Source: Flavobacterium anhuiense
Lineage (GTDB): Bacteria > Bacteroidota > Bacteroidia > Flavobacteriales > Flavobacteriaceae
Direction of reading: 5' to 3'
NCBI RefSeq assembly: GCF_004151235.1
Contig: NZ_JUIV01000002.1
Span: 434,001 to 498,000 of the forward strand
Length of the DNA stretch: 64,000 nucleotides
Positions 45,999-54,218 of the stretch are shown here, piece after piece. Numbering within the stretch: the stretch's first letter is position 1; each line of letters starts with the position of its first letter. The notes under the pieces were generated by a model. It saw nothing but the letters and a program-made list of their open reading frames with translations. It was not told the origin of the DNA and ran no database searches. The position numbers and the translations under genes were made by a program.

Positions 45999-46484
45999 TT
46001 AAGGAATTACTCTATTTACCTGCTCAAAAGAATTTTTGTAATACGGCTCTTTGGTAGAAGAAATAATAACTCCTTTTGAGGTTGACGAATGCACAAATTT
46101 TACTTCATCAGAATTGGCTTCTGTAATCAATCCAACATGGTTGATTTGTCTGCTTTTGTTGGTTTTAAAGAAAATTAGATCGCCTTTTCGAGCATCGTTT
46201 AACGGAATTACTTTTCCTATTTTAGCCTGATCATAAGAACTTCTCGGAAGTTGTATATTTTCACTTTCAAATGTAGTGTAAACCAATCCAGAACAATCAA
46301 ATCCGTTTTTTGTAGTTCCTCCAGCTTTGTAGCGTACGCCAATATTGTCAGTTGCCTTTTCAATTAAATTATTTACCAACGATCTATTTTCTTTTTTAGA
46401 TTCGTTTTTGTTTGCAACAGAAGAAGTTGATTTACAGGAAGTAAAAGCAATTGCTAAAAGCAGAAAAAGTAGTATTCTTTTCAA
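45999..46484 (-). CDS. NlpC/P60 (C40) peptidoglycan hydrolase lipoprotein
   Basis: A 161-residue cell-wall peptidase. A lipobox cysteine lies at residue 17 (AFTSC). The NlpC/P60 domain covers about 40-160, with the catalytic Cys in GFDCSGLVYTTF, the His in INHVGLITE and a third polar residue (KFVHSSTSKGV). It should cut peptide stems of peptidoglycan in the periplasm. It follows lpxB by 6 bases, so it is translated with it. Confidence 0.92.
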   Translation of the reverse strand: MKRILLFLLLAIAFTSCKSTSSVANKNESKKENRSLVNNLIEKATDNIGVRYKAGGTTKNGFDCSGLVYTTFESENIQLPRSSYDQAKIGKVIPLNDARKGDLIFFKTNKSRQINHVGLITEANSDEVKFVHSSTSKGVIISSTKEPYYKNSFEQVNRVIP

Positions 46485-46490
46485 AATAGA

Positions 46491-47612
46491 TTAATTAGTT
46501 TGTTTTAAATCGGCAACAATGAGTTTCGCTGTGTTCTTACTTGCGCCAACTCCGCCTAATTTTTGTTCTAATATATCGTAATTTTGTAGCACTTTATTGC
46601 GATAGTCAGGCTCTAATAATTTTTGAAGTTCTTCTTTGATTCGTTTTTTATTGCAATCTCCCTGAATCAATTCAGTCACAACTTCTTGATCCATAATCAA
46701 ATTTACAAGAGAAATGTATTTTAAAGTGATAATTCGTTTTGCAATCTGATATGAAACTTCACTTCCTTTATAACAAACTACTTCGGGAACTTTAAAAAGA
46801 GCTGTTTCAAGAGTTGCAGTTCCAGAAGTTACTAATGCAGCTGTTGAAGAACGTAGCAAATCGTAAGTTTTATTGGAAACAAATGCAATGTTTTTATTTT
46901 TTAAGAATTGCTGATAAAATTCATATTCCTGACTTGGAGCGCCAGCAATAACAAATTCGTAATCCTGAAAATCATCAACAACACTCAGCATTACACTCAG
47001 CATTTTGGTAATTTCCTGTTTACGGCTTCCTGGCAGAACAGCAATGATTGGTTTTTCGCCTAGATTATTTTCTTTTCTAAACAAAGCTTCATCAAAAGCA
47101 GGCTGATTCTGAATCGCATCGATAAGTGGATGCCCAACAAAATCTACAGGAAAATGATGTTTATCTTCGTAGAAACTTTTCTCAAAAGGCAAAATCACAT
47201 ACATTTTATCAACGTCTTGTTTGATTGCTTTAATTCGGTTTTCTTTCCAAGCCCAAATTTGAGGAGAAATATAGTAATGTGTTTTATAGCCTAATTCTTT
47301 TGCCCATTTTGCAATTCGCATATTAAAACCAGGATAATCAATAAAAATAATCACATCTGGTTTGAACTCCGTGATGTCTTTTTTACAGATTTTAATATTG
47401 TTTAAAATGGTTTTTAAATTGAAAACCACTTCAATAAACCCCATAAAAGCCAAGTCGCGATAATGTTTCACTAGAGTTCCGCCTGCTTTCTGCATTAAGT
47501 CTCCGCCCCAAAATCTAATTTCTGCTTCTGGATCTTCAACGTATAATGCCTTCATTAAATTTGAACCATGTAAATCTCCAGAGGCTTCTCCTGCAATTAT
47601 GTAATACTTCAT
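46491..47612 (-). CDS. lpxB: Lipid-A-disaccharide synthase
   Basis: Joins UDP-diacylglucosamine and lipid X to make the lipid A disaccharide at the inner membrane's cytoplasmic face. The 373-residue GT19 protein begins KYYIIAGEASGDLHGSNLM, the diagnostic LpxB start, and has YYISPQIWAWKENRI near 113 and VLPGSRKQEI near 195. The length is normal. A TATCTTTG box lies 51 bases upstream, so it may have its own promoter in addition to read-through from surE. Confidence 0.95.
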   Translation of the reverse strand: MKYYIIAGEASGDLHGSNLMKALYVEDPEAEIRFWGGDLMQKAGGTLVKHYRDLAFMGFIEVVFNLKTILNNIKICKKDITEFKPDVIIFIDYPGFNMRIAKWAKELGYKTHYYISPQIWAWKENRIKAIKQDVDKMYVILPFEKSFYEDKHHFPVDFVGHPLIDAIQNQPAFDEALFRKENNLGEKPIIAVLPGSRKQEITKMLSVMLSVVDDFQDYEFVIAGAPSQEYEFYQQFLKNKNIAFVSNKTYDLLRSSTAALVTSGTATLETALFKVPEVVCYKGSEVSYQIAKRIITLKYISLVNLIMDQEVVTELIQGDCNKKRIKEELQKLLEPDYRNKVLQNYDILEQKLGGVGASKNTAKLIVADLKQTN

Positions 47613-47662
47613 GTTGGTTTTTTTGTAAATGTGCTAATTTGTAACTCCTAAAGGGAACTTAG

Positions 47663-47670
47663 CAAAGATA
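47663..47670 (-). promoter_or_regulatory. Candidate -7 box for lpxB
   Basis: TATCTTTG on the minus strand, in the 62-base gap before lpxB. No TTG lies 17-23 bases upstream, so only the -7 half is supported. Confidence 0.4.
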
Positions 47671-47674
47671 AGAT

Positions 47675-47944
47675 TTAAATAACTAATGTCGAAATTGCCA
47701 GTACAATCACGGCTAAAATCACGCCTCGAGCCATGTATTCTTTGTTTCTTTTTAAAAGAATAGCAAATACGCCAAGATCTAAAAGTGTTCCTATGGTAAT
47801 TATTTTTCCTAGATATCCGTATTCTCGAATCATTTGAAATCCTTGTGAAATGTCAAACGTGGTAAAAAATGTGATGAATAGATAGCTTCCCAAAAGAGCC
47901 GTAAAAATTCCGATTAAAAAACCGATTATTATTTCTTTAGTCAT
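47675..47944 (-). CDS. Small membrane protein overlapping surE
   Basis: An 89-residue protein with three hydrophobic segments (about 5-28, 44-63 and 71-89) and few charges. It is not recognised. Its start overlaps the end of surE by 8 bases, implying translational coupling. It is followed after 62 bases by lpxB. Position within an envelope-lipid operon is the only hint to function. Confidence 0.75.
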   Translation of the reverse strand: MTKEIIIGFLIGIFTALLGSYLFITFFTTFDISQGFQMIREYGYLGKIITIGTLLDLGVFAILLKRNKEYMARGVILAVIVLAISTLVI

Positions 47945-48716
47945 TTAATTTCCAAGTATTAAGTTGCTGAATAGAGTGGTGGGCAGTCAAGTCAAATTGT
48001 ACAGGAACTACCGAGATGTATCCGTTTGCCAAAGCCCATTCGTCGGTATCTTCGCCTTTGTCTTCGTTTACAAATTTGCCTGCAAGCCAATAATAATCCT
48101 TTCCGAAAGGAGTTTGCCTTTTATCAAATTTTTGGGCGTAATAAGCTTTCGCTTGACGACAAACTTTAATTCCTTTAATTTCAGATTCTTTTAATTTCGG
48201 AAAATTCACGTTTAAAACCACTCCTGGAGGAAGTTTATTGGCAAGAGTTTCTAAAGCAATTTTTTTTACGAAAGACTTGATAGGTTCAAAATCAGCGTTC
48301 CAGTCAAAATCCAAAAGAGAAAATCCGATTGCCTGAATACCTTCTATTCCAGCTTCAACAGCGGCACTCATGGTTCCAGAATAAATGACATTAATAGAAG
48401 AATTTGACCCGTGGTTGATTCCCGAAACGCATAAGTCTGGTTTGCGTTTTAAGATTTCGTTTACTGCCAATTTTACACAATCTACGGGAGTTCCGGAACA
48501 GCTGTACTCTGCAATTGTGTCATCGTCTTTTGAAATTTTATCTATAAATAAAGTATTGTTGACTGTGATGGCGTGTCCCATTGCGCTTTGTGGTTTGTCT
48601 GGAGCAACGACAATTACATCGCCTATTGTTTCCATAACGCTAATAAGGGCTCTAATTCCGGGAGCCAAAATACCATCATCGTTAGTTACTAATATTAGTG
48701 GTTTCTCAGCTTTCAT
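47937..48716 (-). CDS. surE: 5'/3'-nucleotidase SurE
   Basis: A 259-residue metal-dependent nucleoside monophosphate phosphatase. The start LILVTNDDGILAPGIRAL holds the metal-binding Asp-Asp pair; PQSAMGHAIT, SGTPVDCVKLAV and SGINHGSNSSINVIYSGTMSAA complete the SurE active site. The length is typical. It heads the minus-strand operon and overlaps the next gene. A TAATTTTG (minus strand, 48763-48770) is a possible -7 box. Confidence 0.95.
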   Translation of the reverse strand: MKAEKPLILVTNDDGILAPGIRALISVMETIGDVIVVAPDKPQSAMGHAITVNNTLFIDKISKDDDTIAEYSCSGTPVDCVKLAVNEILKRKPDLCVSGINHGSNSSINVIYSGTMSAAVEAGIEGIQAIGFSLLDFDWNADFEPIKSFVKKIALETLANKLPPGVVLNVNFPKLKESEIKGIKVCRQAKAYYAQKFDKRQTPFGKDYYWLAGKFVNEDKGEDTDEWALANGYISVVPVQFDLTAHHSIQQLNTWKLND

Positions 48717-48928
48717 TTAATAAATATTATGTGTAGTTTTAACAATTGTAGGATTTTAAGAACAAAATTAATCACAATTATTTGCGATAAGTCATAAATA
48801 GTGTAAAATTTGTCAACTAAGGTAAAGAACTTTTTTACGAATTAAACATTTTTATATCTTTAACAAAAAATTATCGAAGCGTTAGCTCTCGTGGCATAGT
48901 TTTTAACGTAACTTAGATAAAAAAATTG

Positions 48929-51112
48929 ATGAATGCTATTATAAAGTTTATGAAAAGAAATTATAAGATACTCATAGCCGTATTGTGCTTATCGCTTACA
49001 TTATTTGCATTTAAGATGAATGCCGATAGGACAATCGACCCAGATCCGAATAGAGACAAGACACTTTTAGAATTATTAGCATTTGTTATTGAAAAAGGGC
49101 ATTATAGTCCAGCAGAAATAAATGATGAATTCTCGAAAGGAATTTTTAAAGATTATATAGACGCACTAGATCCCTCTAAAAGATTTTTTATGCAGTCAGA
49201 CATTGATGAATTTAAGCAGTATGAATTAATGCTTGATGATCAATTTTTGAATAAAGATATTACTTTCTTCAACCTTACTTATACAAGATTGATGAAGCGT
49301 ATGGAAGAAAGTAAAAAACGCTATAAAACGATTTTAGCTCAGCCTTTTAATTACAATGTTGATGAGACTTTTAATGCAGATTATGAGCATATTCCGTATG
49401 CAAAAAACTTAACAGAGCTTAATGAGAGATGGAGAAAACAAATTAAATTATCTACTCTTTCTTCTTTAGTTACCAAACAAAAAATTGAAGAAGAGAAGAA
49501 GAAAAAAGATCCAGCTTACAAAGAAAAATCTTTTGAAACTTTAGAAAAAGAAACTCGCGAAAGCTCTTTAAAATCTTTAGATGATAATTTTGGCGTAATC
49601 AAAGATTTGAATAGAGAATACTGGTTTTCTGTGTATTTGAATTCTATCATGACTCGCTTTGATCCACATACAAGCTATTTTGCACCAGAAGAAAAAGATC
49701 GTTTTGATGTAAACATCAGTGGAAAACTAGAAGGTATTGGAGCTCGTTTGACTAAGAAAAACGATTTTACTCAAATTGATGAATTAATTTCTGGAGGTCC
49801 AGCTTGGAAAGGAAAACAGCTTGAAGCCGGTGATTTAATCTTGAAAGTTGCTCAAGGAAATGAAGAGCCAGTAGATGTTGTGGGAATGCGTTTGGATGAT
49901 GTTGTGAAAAAAATCAAAGGACACAAAGGAACTGAAGTAAAACTTACGGTTAAAAAAGTAGATGGTTCTATCAAGGTCATTTCTATCATTCGTGATGTTG
50001 TTGAAATTGAAGAAACGTATGCAAAATCTAGTGTTGTTGAGAAAAACGGCTTGAAATATGGAGTGATTTATCTTCCTAAATTCTATATCGACTTTGAGAA
50101 TAAAGACGGACGTGATGCAGGAAAAGATATTGCTCGTGAAGTAGAAAGATTGAAAAAAGAAAATATCAACGGTATTGTGCTTGACGTTCGTGATGATGGA
50201 GGAGGATCTCTTTCAACAGTTGTTGATATTGCTGGTTTATTTATCGAAGACGGGCCAATTGTTCAGGTGAAATCTGCCGGTAAAAAGAAAGAAGTTTTAT
50301 ACGATAAAGATAAAAAAATCGAATGGGATGGGCCATTGGTTATCATGGTAAACAGTTTTTCTGCTTCAGCATCTGAGATTTTGGCGGCTGCAATCCAAGA
50401 TTATAAACGTGGTGTGATTATCGGAAGTAAACAAACTTACGGAAAAGGAACTGTTCAAAATGTTCTTGATTTAAATCAGTTTGTGCGTAATGCAAATTAT
50501 GGAGATCTTGGAGCATTGAAAATTACAGGACAGAAGTTTTATAGAATTAACGGAGGTTCTACCCAGCTTGAAGGTGTTCATAGTGATGTAGTAATGCCAG
50601 ATCGTTATGCTTACCTAAAAATGGGAGAGAGAGATATTGATAATGCTATGCCTTGGGATAAAATTGATCCGGCTGATTATAGTACATGGACTTCTAACGA
50701 AAACTTTACTAAAGCTATCAATAACAGTAGAAACAGAATTGCGCAAAATCCTCAATTTAAATTAATTGATGATAATGCAAAATGGATCGATGTTAAGAAT
50801 AAAGAAAACGTTTATAGCTTAAACATTAAGAGTTTTAAAGAAACTCAGGAACAAGTTGAAAACGAAGGAAAAAAATATAAGCCAATTTCTGATTACAAAA
50901 ATGATCTAATCTTTAAATCGCTTCCTTACGAAGAGGAAGAAATGAAAGCTGATGCTTCTTTAAAAGAAAAAAGAGATGCTTGGCACCAAGCATTATCAAA
51001 AGATGTTTATGTAGAAGAGGCCTTAAATGTATTGGATGATTTGCAAACAAAAAGTTTGGTAAAAAATACGGTTAATCCTAAAATGAAAAAGGATAAACTA
51101 GTGAAGTCTTAA
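48929..51112 (+). CDS. Carboxy-terminal processing (tail-specific) protease, S41
   Basis: A 727-residue periplasmic protease. An N-terminal signal/anchor (KILIAVLCLSLTLFAF) is followed by a Tsp-type N domain (about 30-220), a PDZ domain (about 240-340, SGGPAWKGKQLEAGDLILKV) and the S41 catalytic core. The nucleophile is in NSFSASASEIL and the general-base Lys in TYGKGTVQ. A C-terminal DUF3340-like domain ends the protein. It trims or degrades proteins by their C-termini, as Prc does for envelope quality control. ATG 48929 is used; ATG 48950, nearer the signal peptide, is an alternative. Confidence 0.93.
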   Translation: MNAIIKFMKRNYKILIAVLCLSLTLFAFKMNADRTIDPDPNRDKTLLELLAFVIEKGHYSPAEINDEFSKGIFKDYIDALDPSKRFFMQSDIDEFKQYELMLDDQFLNKDITFFNLTYTRLMKRMEESKKRYKTILAQPFNYNVDETFNADYEHIPYAKNLTELNERWRKQIKLSTLSSLVTKQKIEEEKKKKDPAYKEKSFETLEKETRESSLKSLDDNFGVIKDLNREYWFSVYLNSIMTRFDPHTSYFAPEEKDRFDVNISGKLEGIGARLTKKNDFTQIDELISGGPAWKGKQLEAGDLILKVAQGNEEPVDVVGMRLDDVVKKIKGHKGTEVKLTVKKVDGSIKVISIIRDVVEIEETYAKSSVVEKNGLKYGVIYLPKFYIDFENKDGRDAGKDIAREVERLKKENINGIVLDVRDDGGGSLSTVVDIAGLFIEDGPIVQVKSAGKKKEVLYDKDKKIEWDGPLVIMVNSFSASASEILAAAIQDYKRGVIIGSKQTYGKGTVQNVLDLNQFVRNANYGDLGALKITGQKFYRINGGSTQLEGVHSDVVMPDRYAYLKMGERDIDNAMPWDKIDPADYSTWTSNENFTKAINNSRNRIAQNPQFKLIDDNAKWIDVKNKENVYSLNIKSFKETQEQVENEGKKYKPISDYKNDLIFKSLPYEEEEMKADASLKEKRDAWHQALSKDVYVEEALNVLDDLQTKSLVKNTVNPKMKKDKLVKS

Positions 51113-51137
51113 GTTCGAAAAGAATTTAATTTGTTTA

Positions 51138-51174
51138 AAAACGCTCTATAAATTTTGAATTTATGGAGCGTTTT
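51138..51174 (+). terminator. Terminator after the tail-specific protease
   Basis: AAAACGCTCTATAAATT (51138-51154) pairs with 51158-51174 with one T-G type mismatch, followed by a T run. It is 26 bases past the protease stop. It covers the open frame upstream of the nuclease and so argues against a nuclease start there. Confidence 0.88.
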
Positions 51175-51204
51175 TTTTGTAAGTTCGCTTTTAAAAATAG
51201 AAGT

Positions 51205-51990
51205 ATGAAAGGTTATTTGGGTTTGATTTTGTTAAGTTTTACATTACTGTCATGTAAAAAAGAAGATGCAAAAAATACTGAAGAGATTAATAGTAATGAA
51301 GTGGTTTCTTTTAAAGGGAATTCTACTCATAAAGATTCTTTATATACCATTGCCTATCTCCCGACTTCGACAACCAAACAAATTGTAAAGCATCAATATT
51401 ACACGCTTTCATATAACGAAAAGTTTGAACAAGCAGAATGGGTTGCTTATGAATTGAAAAAGGAATATCTGAAAAATAATGACTACAAAAGACCTTATTT
51501 TATTGAAGATCCAAAAGTAACTACAGGTTCTGCTGATTGGAGAAATTATAAAAAATCAGGTTATGATAAAGGGCATCTTTGTCCTGCTGGGGATATGGAA
51601 TTCAGTAAAAAGGCATACAATGATACTTTTTACACGTCGAATATTTCTCCTCAGAAAAAGGAATTTAATGCGGGAATTTGGAATAGAATAGAGCAGAAGA
51701 CCCGTTATTGGGCAGAAAAATACAATGATATTTATGTCGTAACTGGCGGAATTGCCAAAGATACAGACAAAAAAATTGGAATAGAAAAAGTGGCTGTTCC
51801 TAAATATTTTTATAAAATTGTTTTAGCGAAAACTGGTAAAGAACATAAAGCAATTGCATTTTTAGTCCCAAATGAAAAGAGCGACAAATCTATTTATGAT
51901 TTTGTAGTTCCAATCGAAACTTTAGAAAAAATGACAGGAATTGATTTCTTCCCCAATCTTAAAAACCTAAAAAGCAGTAAGGATTTTTAA
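51205..51990 (+). CDS. DNA/RNA non-specific endonuclease, lipoprotein
   Basis: A 261-residue NUC1-family nuclease. The lipobox cysteine is near residue 17 (LLSC), followed by KKEDAKNTEE, a basic-acidic run like a surface-export signal. The beta-beta-alpha-metal active site appears as YDKGHLCPAGDM (His in the DxGH motif) and the metal Asn in SPQKKEFNAGIWNRIE. It would degrade extracellular or periplasmic nucleic acid, for nutrition or defence. The frame extends back to 51163, but that region is the previous gene's terminator; ATG 51205 is the signal peptide start. Confidence 0.92.
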   Translation: MKGYLGLILLSFTLLSCKKEDAKNTEEINSNEVVSFKGNSTHKDSLYTIAYLPTSTTKQIVKHQYYTLSYNEKFEQAEWVAYELKKEYLKNNDYKRPYFIEDPKVTTGSADWRNYKKSGYDKGHLCPAGDMEFSKKAYNDTFYTSNISPQKKEFNAGIWNRIEQKTRYWAEKYNDIYVVTGGIAKDTDKKIGIEKVAVPKYFYKIVLAKTGKEHKAIAFLVPNEKSDKSIYDFVVPIETLEKMTGIDFFPNLKNLKSSKDF

Positions 51991-52033
51991 TAAATACTGT
52001 TTACCCATAAATTAATCTAGAATAGAAATAAGA

Positions 52034-53059
52034 ATGCATTTTTTTAAAATGAAGAGGCAAATGATTTTTGCTGGTTTAATGATTGCTTTTATCATAAACC
52101 ACGGCAATAGCCAAACAGTACTGAATAAACAAAATATAGAAAATGCACTTAACGATGCCTTTGATAAATTTAAAGATTTAAAAGAAGGAAAAAATGCCGA
52201 CTATATTAAAGAACTAGCCAATGTTGATCCTGATATTTTTGGTATTGCATTTGTTACTGCAGAGGGAGCTGTATATACAAAGGGAGATATAACTTCAATG
52301 GTTTCCATTCAAAGTATATCGAAAGTGTTTACTATGGCAAAAGTAATTGAGCAAGAAGGTCCACAGTTTTTGCAAGACAAAATAGGGGTAAATGCTACTG
52401 GATTGCCATTTAATTCTATTGTTGCTGTTGAAATGCATAAAGGTGATAATATTAATCCTCTGGTGAATCCTGGAGCTATTGCAACCACGAGTCTTATTAG
52501 AGGTAATGATTCTATAGCAAAATGGAAAGAAATTCAGAAAATTCAAAGTGATTTTGCCGGAAGACAACTTTCTATAAATCGTCCTGTCTATGTAAGCGAG
52601 GCTGGTGATAATTTGCGAAATCAAGCTATTGCACATTTGTTGTTGGCTTATAATAGAATATATTTTGATCCAGTACAAGCAACAGATCTTTATACAAAAC
52701 AATGCGCATTGAATGTAAATGTAAAGGATCTTGCTACAATGGCGGCCACATTGGCAAATGGCGGTGTTAATCCTGTTACAAAAAATAAGGTGGTTAGTCA
52801 GGCAACTGTAATGTATACTTTGCCTGTAATGGTAACTGCCGGTCTATATGACAATTCTGGAATTTGGCTTTTTAATTCGGGACTTCCAGCAAAGAGCGGT
52901 GTTGGAGGAGGAATATTGGCTGTGTGTCCTGGTAAATTTGGAATTGCTGTTATTTCGCCTCCATTAGATAAATCTGGAAATAGCCTGAAAGCTCAGAAAG
53001 TTATCCAATATGTGGTAGAAAAACTTAAAGCAAATCCTTATTGGATTCAGCCTAAGTAA
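52034..53059 (+). CDS. glsA: Glutaminase with a signal peptide
   Basis: Hydrolyses glutamine to glutamate and ammonia. The 341-residue protein contains the serine-type active-site motif SIQSISKVF (Ser-x-x-Lys) near residue 92, NPGAIATTSLI near 145 and GGVNPVT and PAKSGVGGGI further on, all normal for the GlsA family. Unlike most GlsA enzymes, it begins with MKRQMIFAGLMIAFIINHGNSQ, a signal peptide, so it should act in the periplasm. The start may be the first Met or the Met six codons on (ATG 52049). It is 43 bases after the nuclease gene. Confidence 0.92.
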   Translation: MHFFKMKRQMIFAGLMIAFIINHGNSQTVLNKQNIENALNDAFDKFKDLKEGKNADYIKELANVDPDIFGIAFVTAEGAVYTKGDITSMVSIQSISKVFTMAKVIEQEGPQFLQDKIGVNATGLPFNSIVAVEMHKGDNINPLVNPGAIATTSLIRGNDSIAKWKEIQKIQSDFAGRQLSINRPVYVSEAGDNLRNQAIAHLLLAYNRIYFDPVQATDLYTKQCALNVNVKDLATMAATLANGGVNPVTKNKVVSQATVMYTLPVMVTAGLYDNSGIWLFNSGLPAKSGVGGGILAVCPGKFGIAVISPPLDKSGNSLKAQKVIQYVVEKLKANPYWIQPK

Positions 53060-53077
53060 GGTTGTAGGTTAAAAAAG

Positions 53078-53106
53078 AAAAGTCCAAAATTATTTTTTGG
53101 ACTTTT
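53078..53106. terminator. Bidirectional terminator between glutaminase and rpe
   Basis: AAAAGTCCAAAA (53078-53089) pairs perfectly with TTTTGGACTTTT (53095-53106), with T runs on both strands, between two convergent genes. Confidence 0.87.
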
Positions 53107-53125
53107 CTTTTTTGTTTTTCTAAAA

Positions 53126-53788
53126 TTAAAAAGTGGCAATACTTTTTAAATCAGCGATGGTTTCTGTTGGGTTTTCAGCTTTAAAAACAAAACTTCCAGC
53201 AACTAAAACATCTGCCCCGGCTTCTACCAATTGTTTTGCATTTTTACTAGTCACGCCACCGTCAATTTCGATTAATGTGGAAGCATTTTTTCGTGTTATC
53301 AGTGTTTTAAGCTTCTTTACTTTGTCGTAAGTGTTTTCGATGAAGGATTGTCCTCCAAATCCTGGATTTACGCTCATGATACAAACCACATCAATATCGT
53401 TGATAATGTCTTCTAATAAATCAACGTTTGTATGCGGATTCATTGCTACACCAGCTTTCATTCCTTCAGTTTTAATTGCCTGTAGTGTTCTATGTAAATG
53501 TGTGCAGGCTTCGTAATGTACTGTTAATCCATTTGCACCTAAATCTGCAAAAGTTTTAATGTAACGATCGGGATCAATAATCATTAAATGTACATCGATA
53601 TATTTTTTGGCATGTTTTGAAATGGCTTCTAAAACGGGCATTCCGAAAGAGATATTCGGAACAAAAACTCCGTCCATAATATCAATATGAAACCAATCAG
53701 CCTTACTGTTATTAATCATTTCGACATCTCGTTGCAGATTGCCAAAATCGGCGGCAAGGACTGAAGGAGCAATAAATGTATTTTTCAT
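53126..53788 (-). CDS. rpe: Ribulose-phosphate 3-epimerase
   Basis: Interconverts ribulose-5-phosphate and xylulose-5-phosphate in the pentose phosphate pathway. The 220-residue TIM barrel has IAPSVLAADFGNL at the start, WFHIDIMDGVFVPNISFG with metal-binding His and Asp, VHLMI, MSVNPGFGGQSFI and EIDGGVTSKNA, and VAGSFVF at the end, all conserved. ATG 53788 is chosen because the open frame beyond it (to 53827) precedes the conserved start. A TATCTTTG box ends 17 bases upstream. Confidence 0.96.
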   Translation of the reverse strand: MKNTFIAPSVLAADFGNLQRDVEMINNSKADWFHIDIMDGVFVPNISFGMPVLEAISKHAKKYIDVHLMIIDPDRYIKTFADLGANGLTVHYEACTHLHRTLQAIKTEGMKAGVAMNPHTNVDLLEDIINDIDVVCIMSVNPGFGGQSFIENTYDKVKKLKTLITRKNASTLIEIDGGVTSKNAKQLVEAGADVLVAGSFVFKAENPTETIADLKSIATF

Positions 53789-53805
53789 TGTGTGTTGTTT
53801 TGTAG

Positions 53806-53813
53806 CAAAGATA
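53806..53813 (-). promoter_or_regulatory. Candidate -7 box for rpe
   Basis: TATCTTTG on the minus strand, 17 bases from the rpe ATG. The region where a -33 box should be is occupied by the CGCAAAG repeat, with no TTG at the usual spacing, so the repeat may have landed in the promoter. Confidence 0.45.
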
Positions 53814-53819
53814 AAGTTT

Positions 53820-54045
53820 AACCGCAAAGTTCGCTAAGATTTACACAAAGTTCGCAAGTTTTTTTTGTTTAATAAATGACGCAAAGAGCGCAAAGTTTTT
53901 TCGCAAAGTTCGCAGAGTTTCTGTTTGAAATTATTTGAGAATGCAAAGTTCTCAAAGCTTTGTGTTCTCTTTACTCTATTAAAATATAGCTTAGAAAACT
54001 TAGCGAACTTTGCGAAAAATCTTTGTGTACTCTGCGTTACAAACA
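53820..54045. repeat. Cluster of CGCAAAG repeats (430-base gene-free stretch)
   Basis: The gap 53789-54218 has no gene. Units such as ACCGCAAAGTTCGCTAAG, GACGCAAAGAGCGCAAAG and TTCGCAAAGTTCGCAGAG repeat on one side; their complements (CTTAGCGAACTTTGCG, ending near 54015) lie on the other, making an imperfect long palindrome. It belongs to the same family as 26878-26957. A 70-codon open frame on the minus strand is made wholly of repeat and is not a gene. The rpoD terminator (54073-54093) and weak TTCCAA repeats fill the rest. Confidence 0.75.
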
Positions 54046-54072
54046 TTTCAGCTCAATACTAAAAAATAAAAA

Positions 54073-54093
54073 ACTCCGGTAATCAGCCGGAGT
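54073..54093 (-). terminator. Terminator of rpoD
   Basis: ACTCCGG (54073-54079) pairs with CCGGAGT (54087-54093) around a 7-base loop, followed by T residues on the minus strand. It is about 125 bases past the rpoD stop. Confidence 0.8.
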
Positions 54094-54218
54094 TTCAATC
54101 ATCAATCAAAAAACGAACAGTCAATCAAACTGTTGTTTGCGGGAAAATTCCAATTTAAAACAACCAAATTCCAAGCCAATTGTAATTTGGGTTTTAAAAT
54201 ATTGAAATTTAATATTGT

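Noticed and set aside
48385..48720. 111-codon open frame antisense to surE
   Set aside because: surE has all its motifs in the opposite frame; this is a shadow.
52295..52702. 135-codon open frame antisense to the glutaminase gene
   Set aside because: It lies fully inside a clear glutaminase gene; the translation is cysteine/isoleucine-rich and has no family resemblance.
53820..54045. CRISPR array
   Set aside because: Repeat units are short, unequally spaced, imperfect and occur on both strands; no spacers or cas genes.
53834..54046. 70-codon open frame on the minus strand
   Set aside because: It is made wholly of CGCAAAG repeat units and the translation simply repeats their code; no gene-like features.
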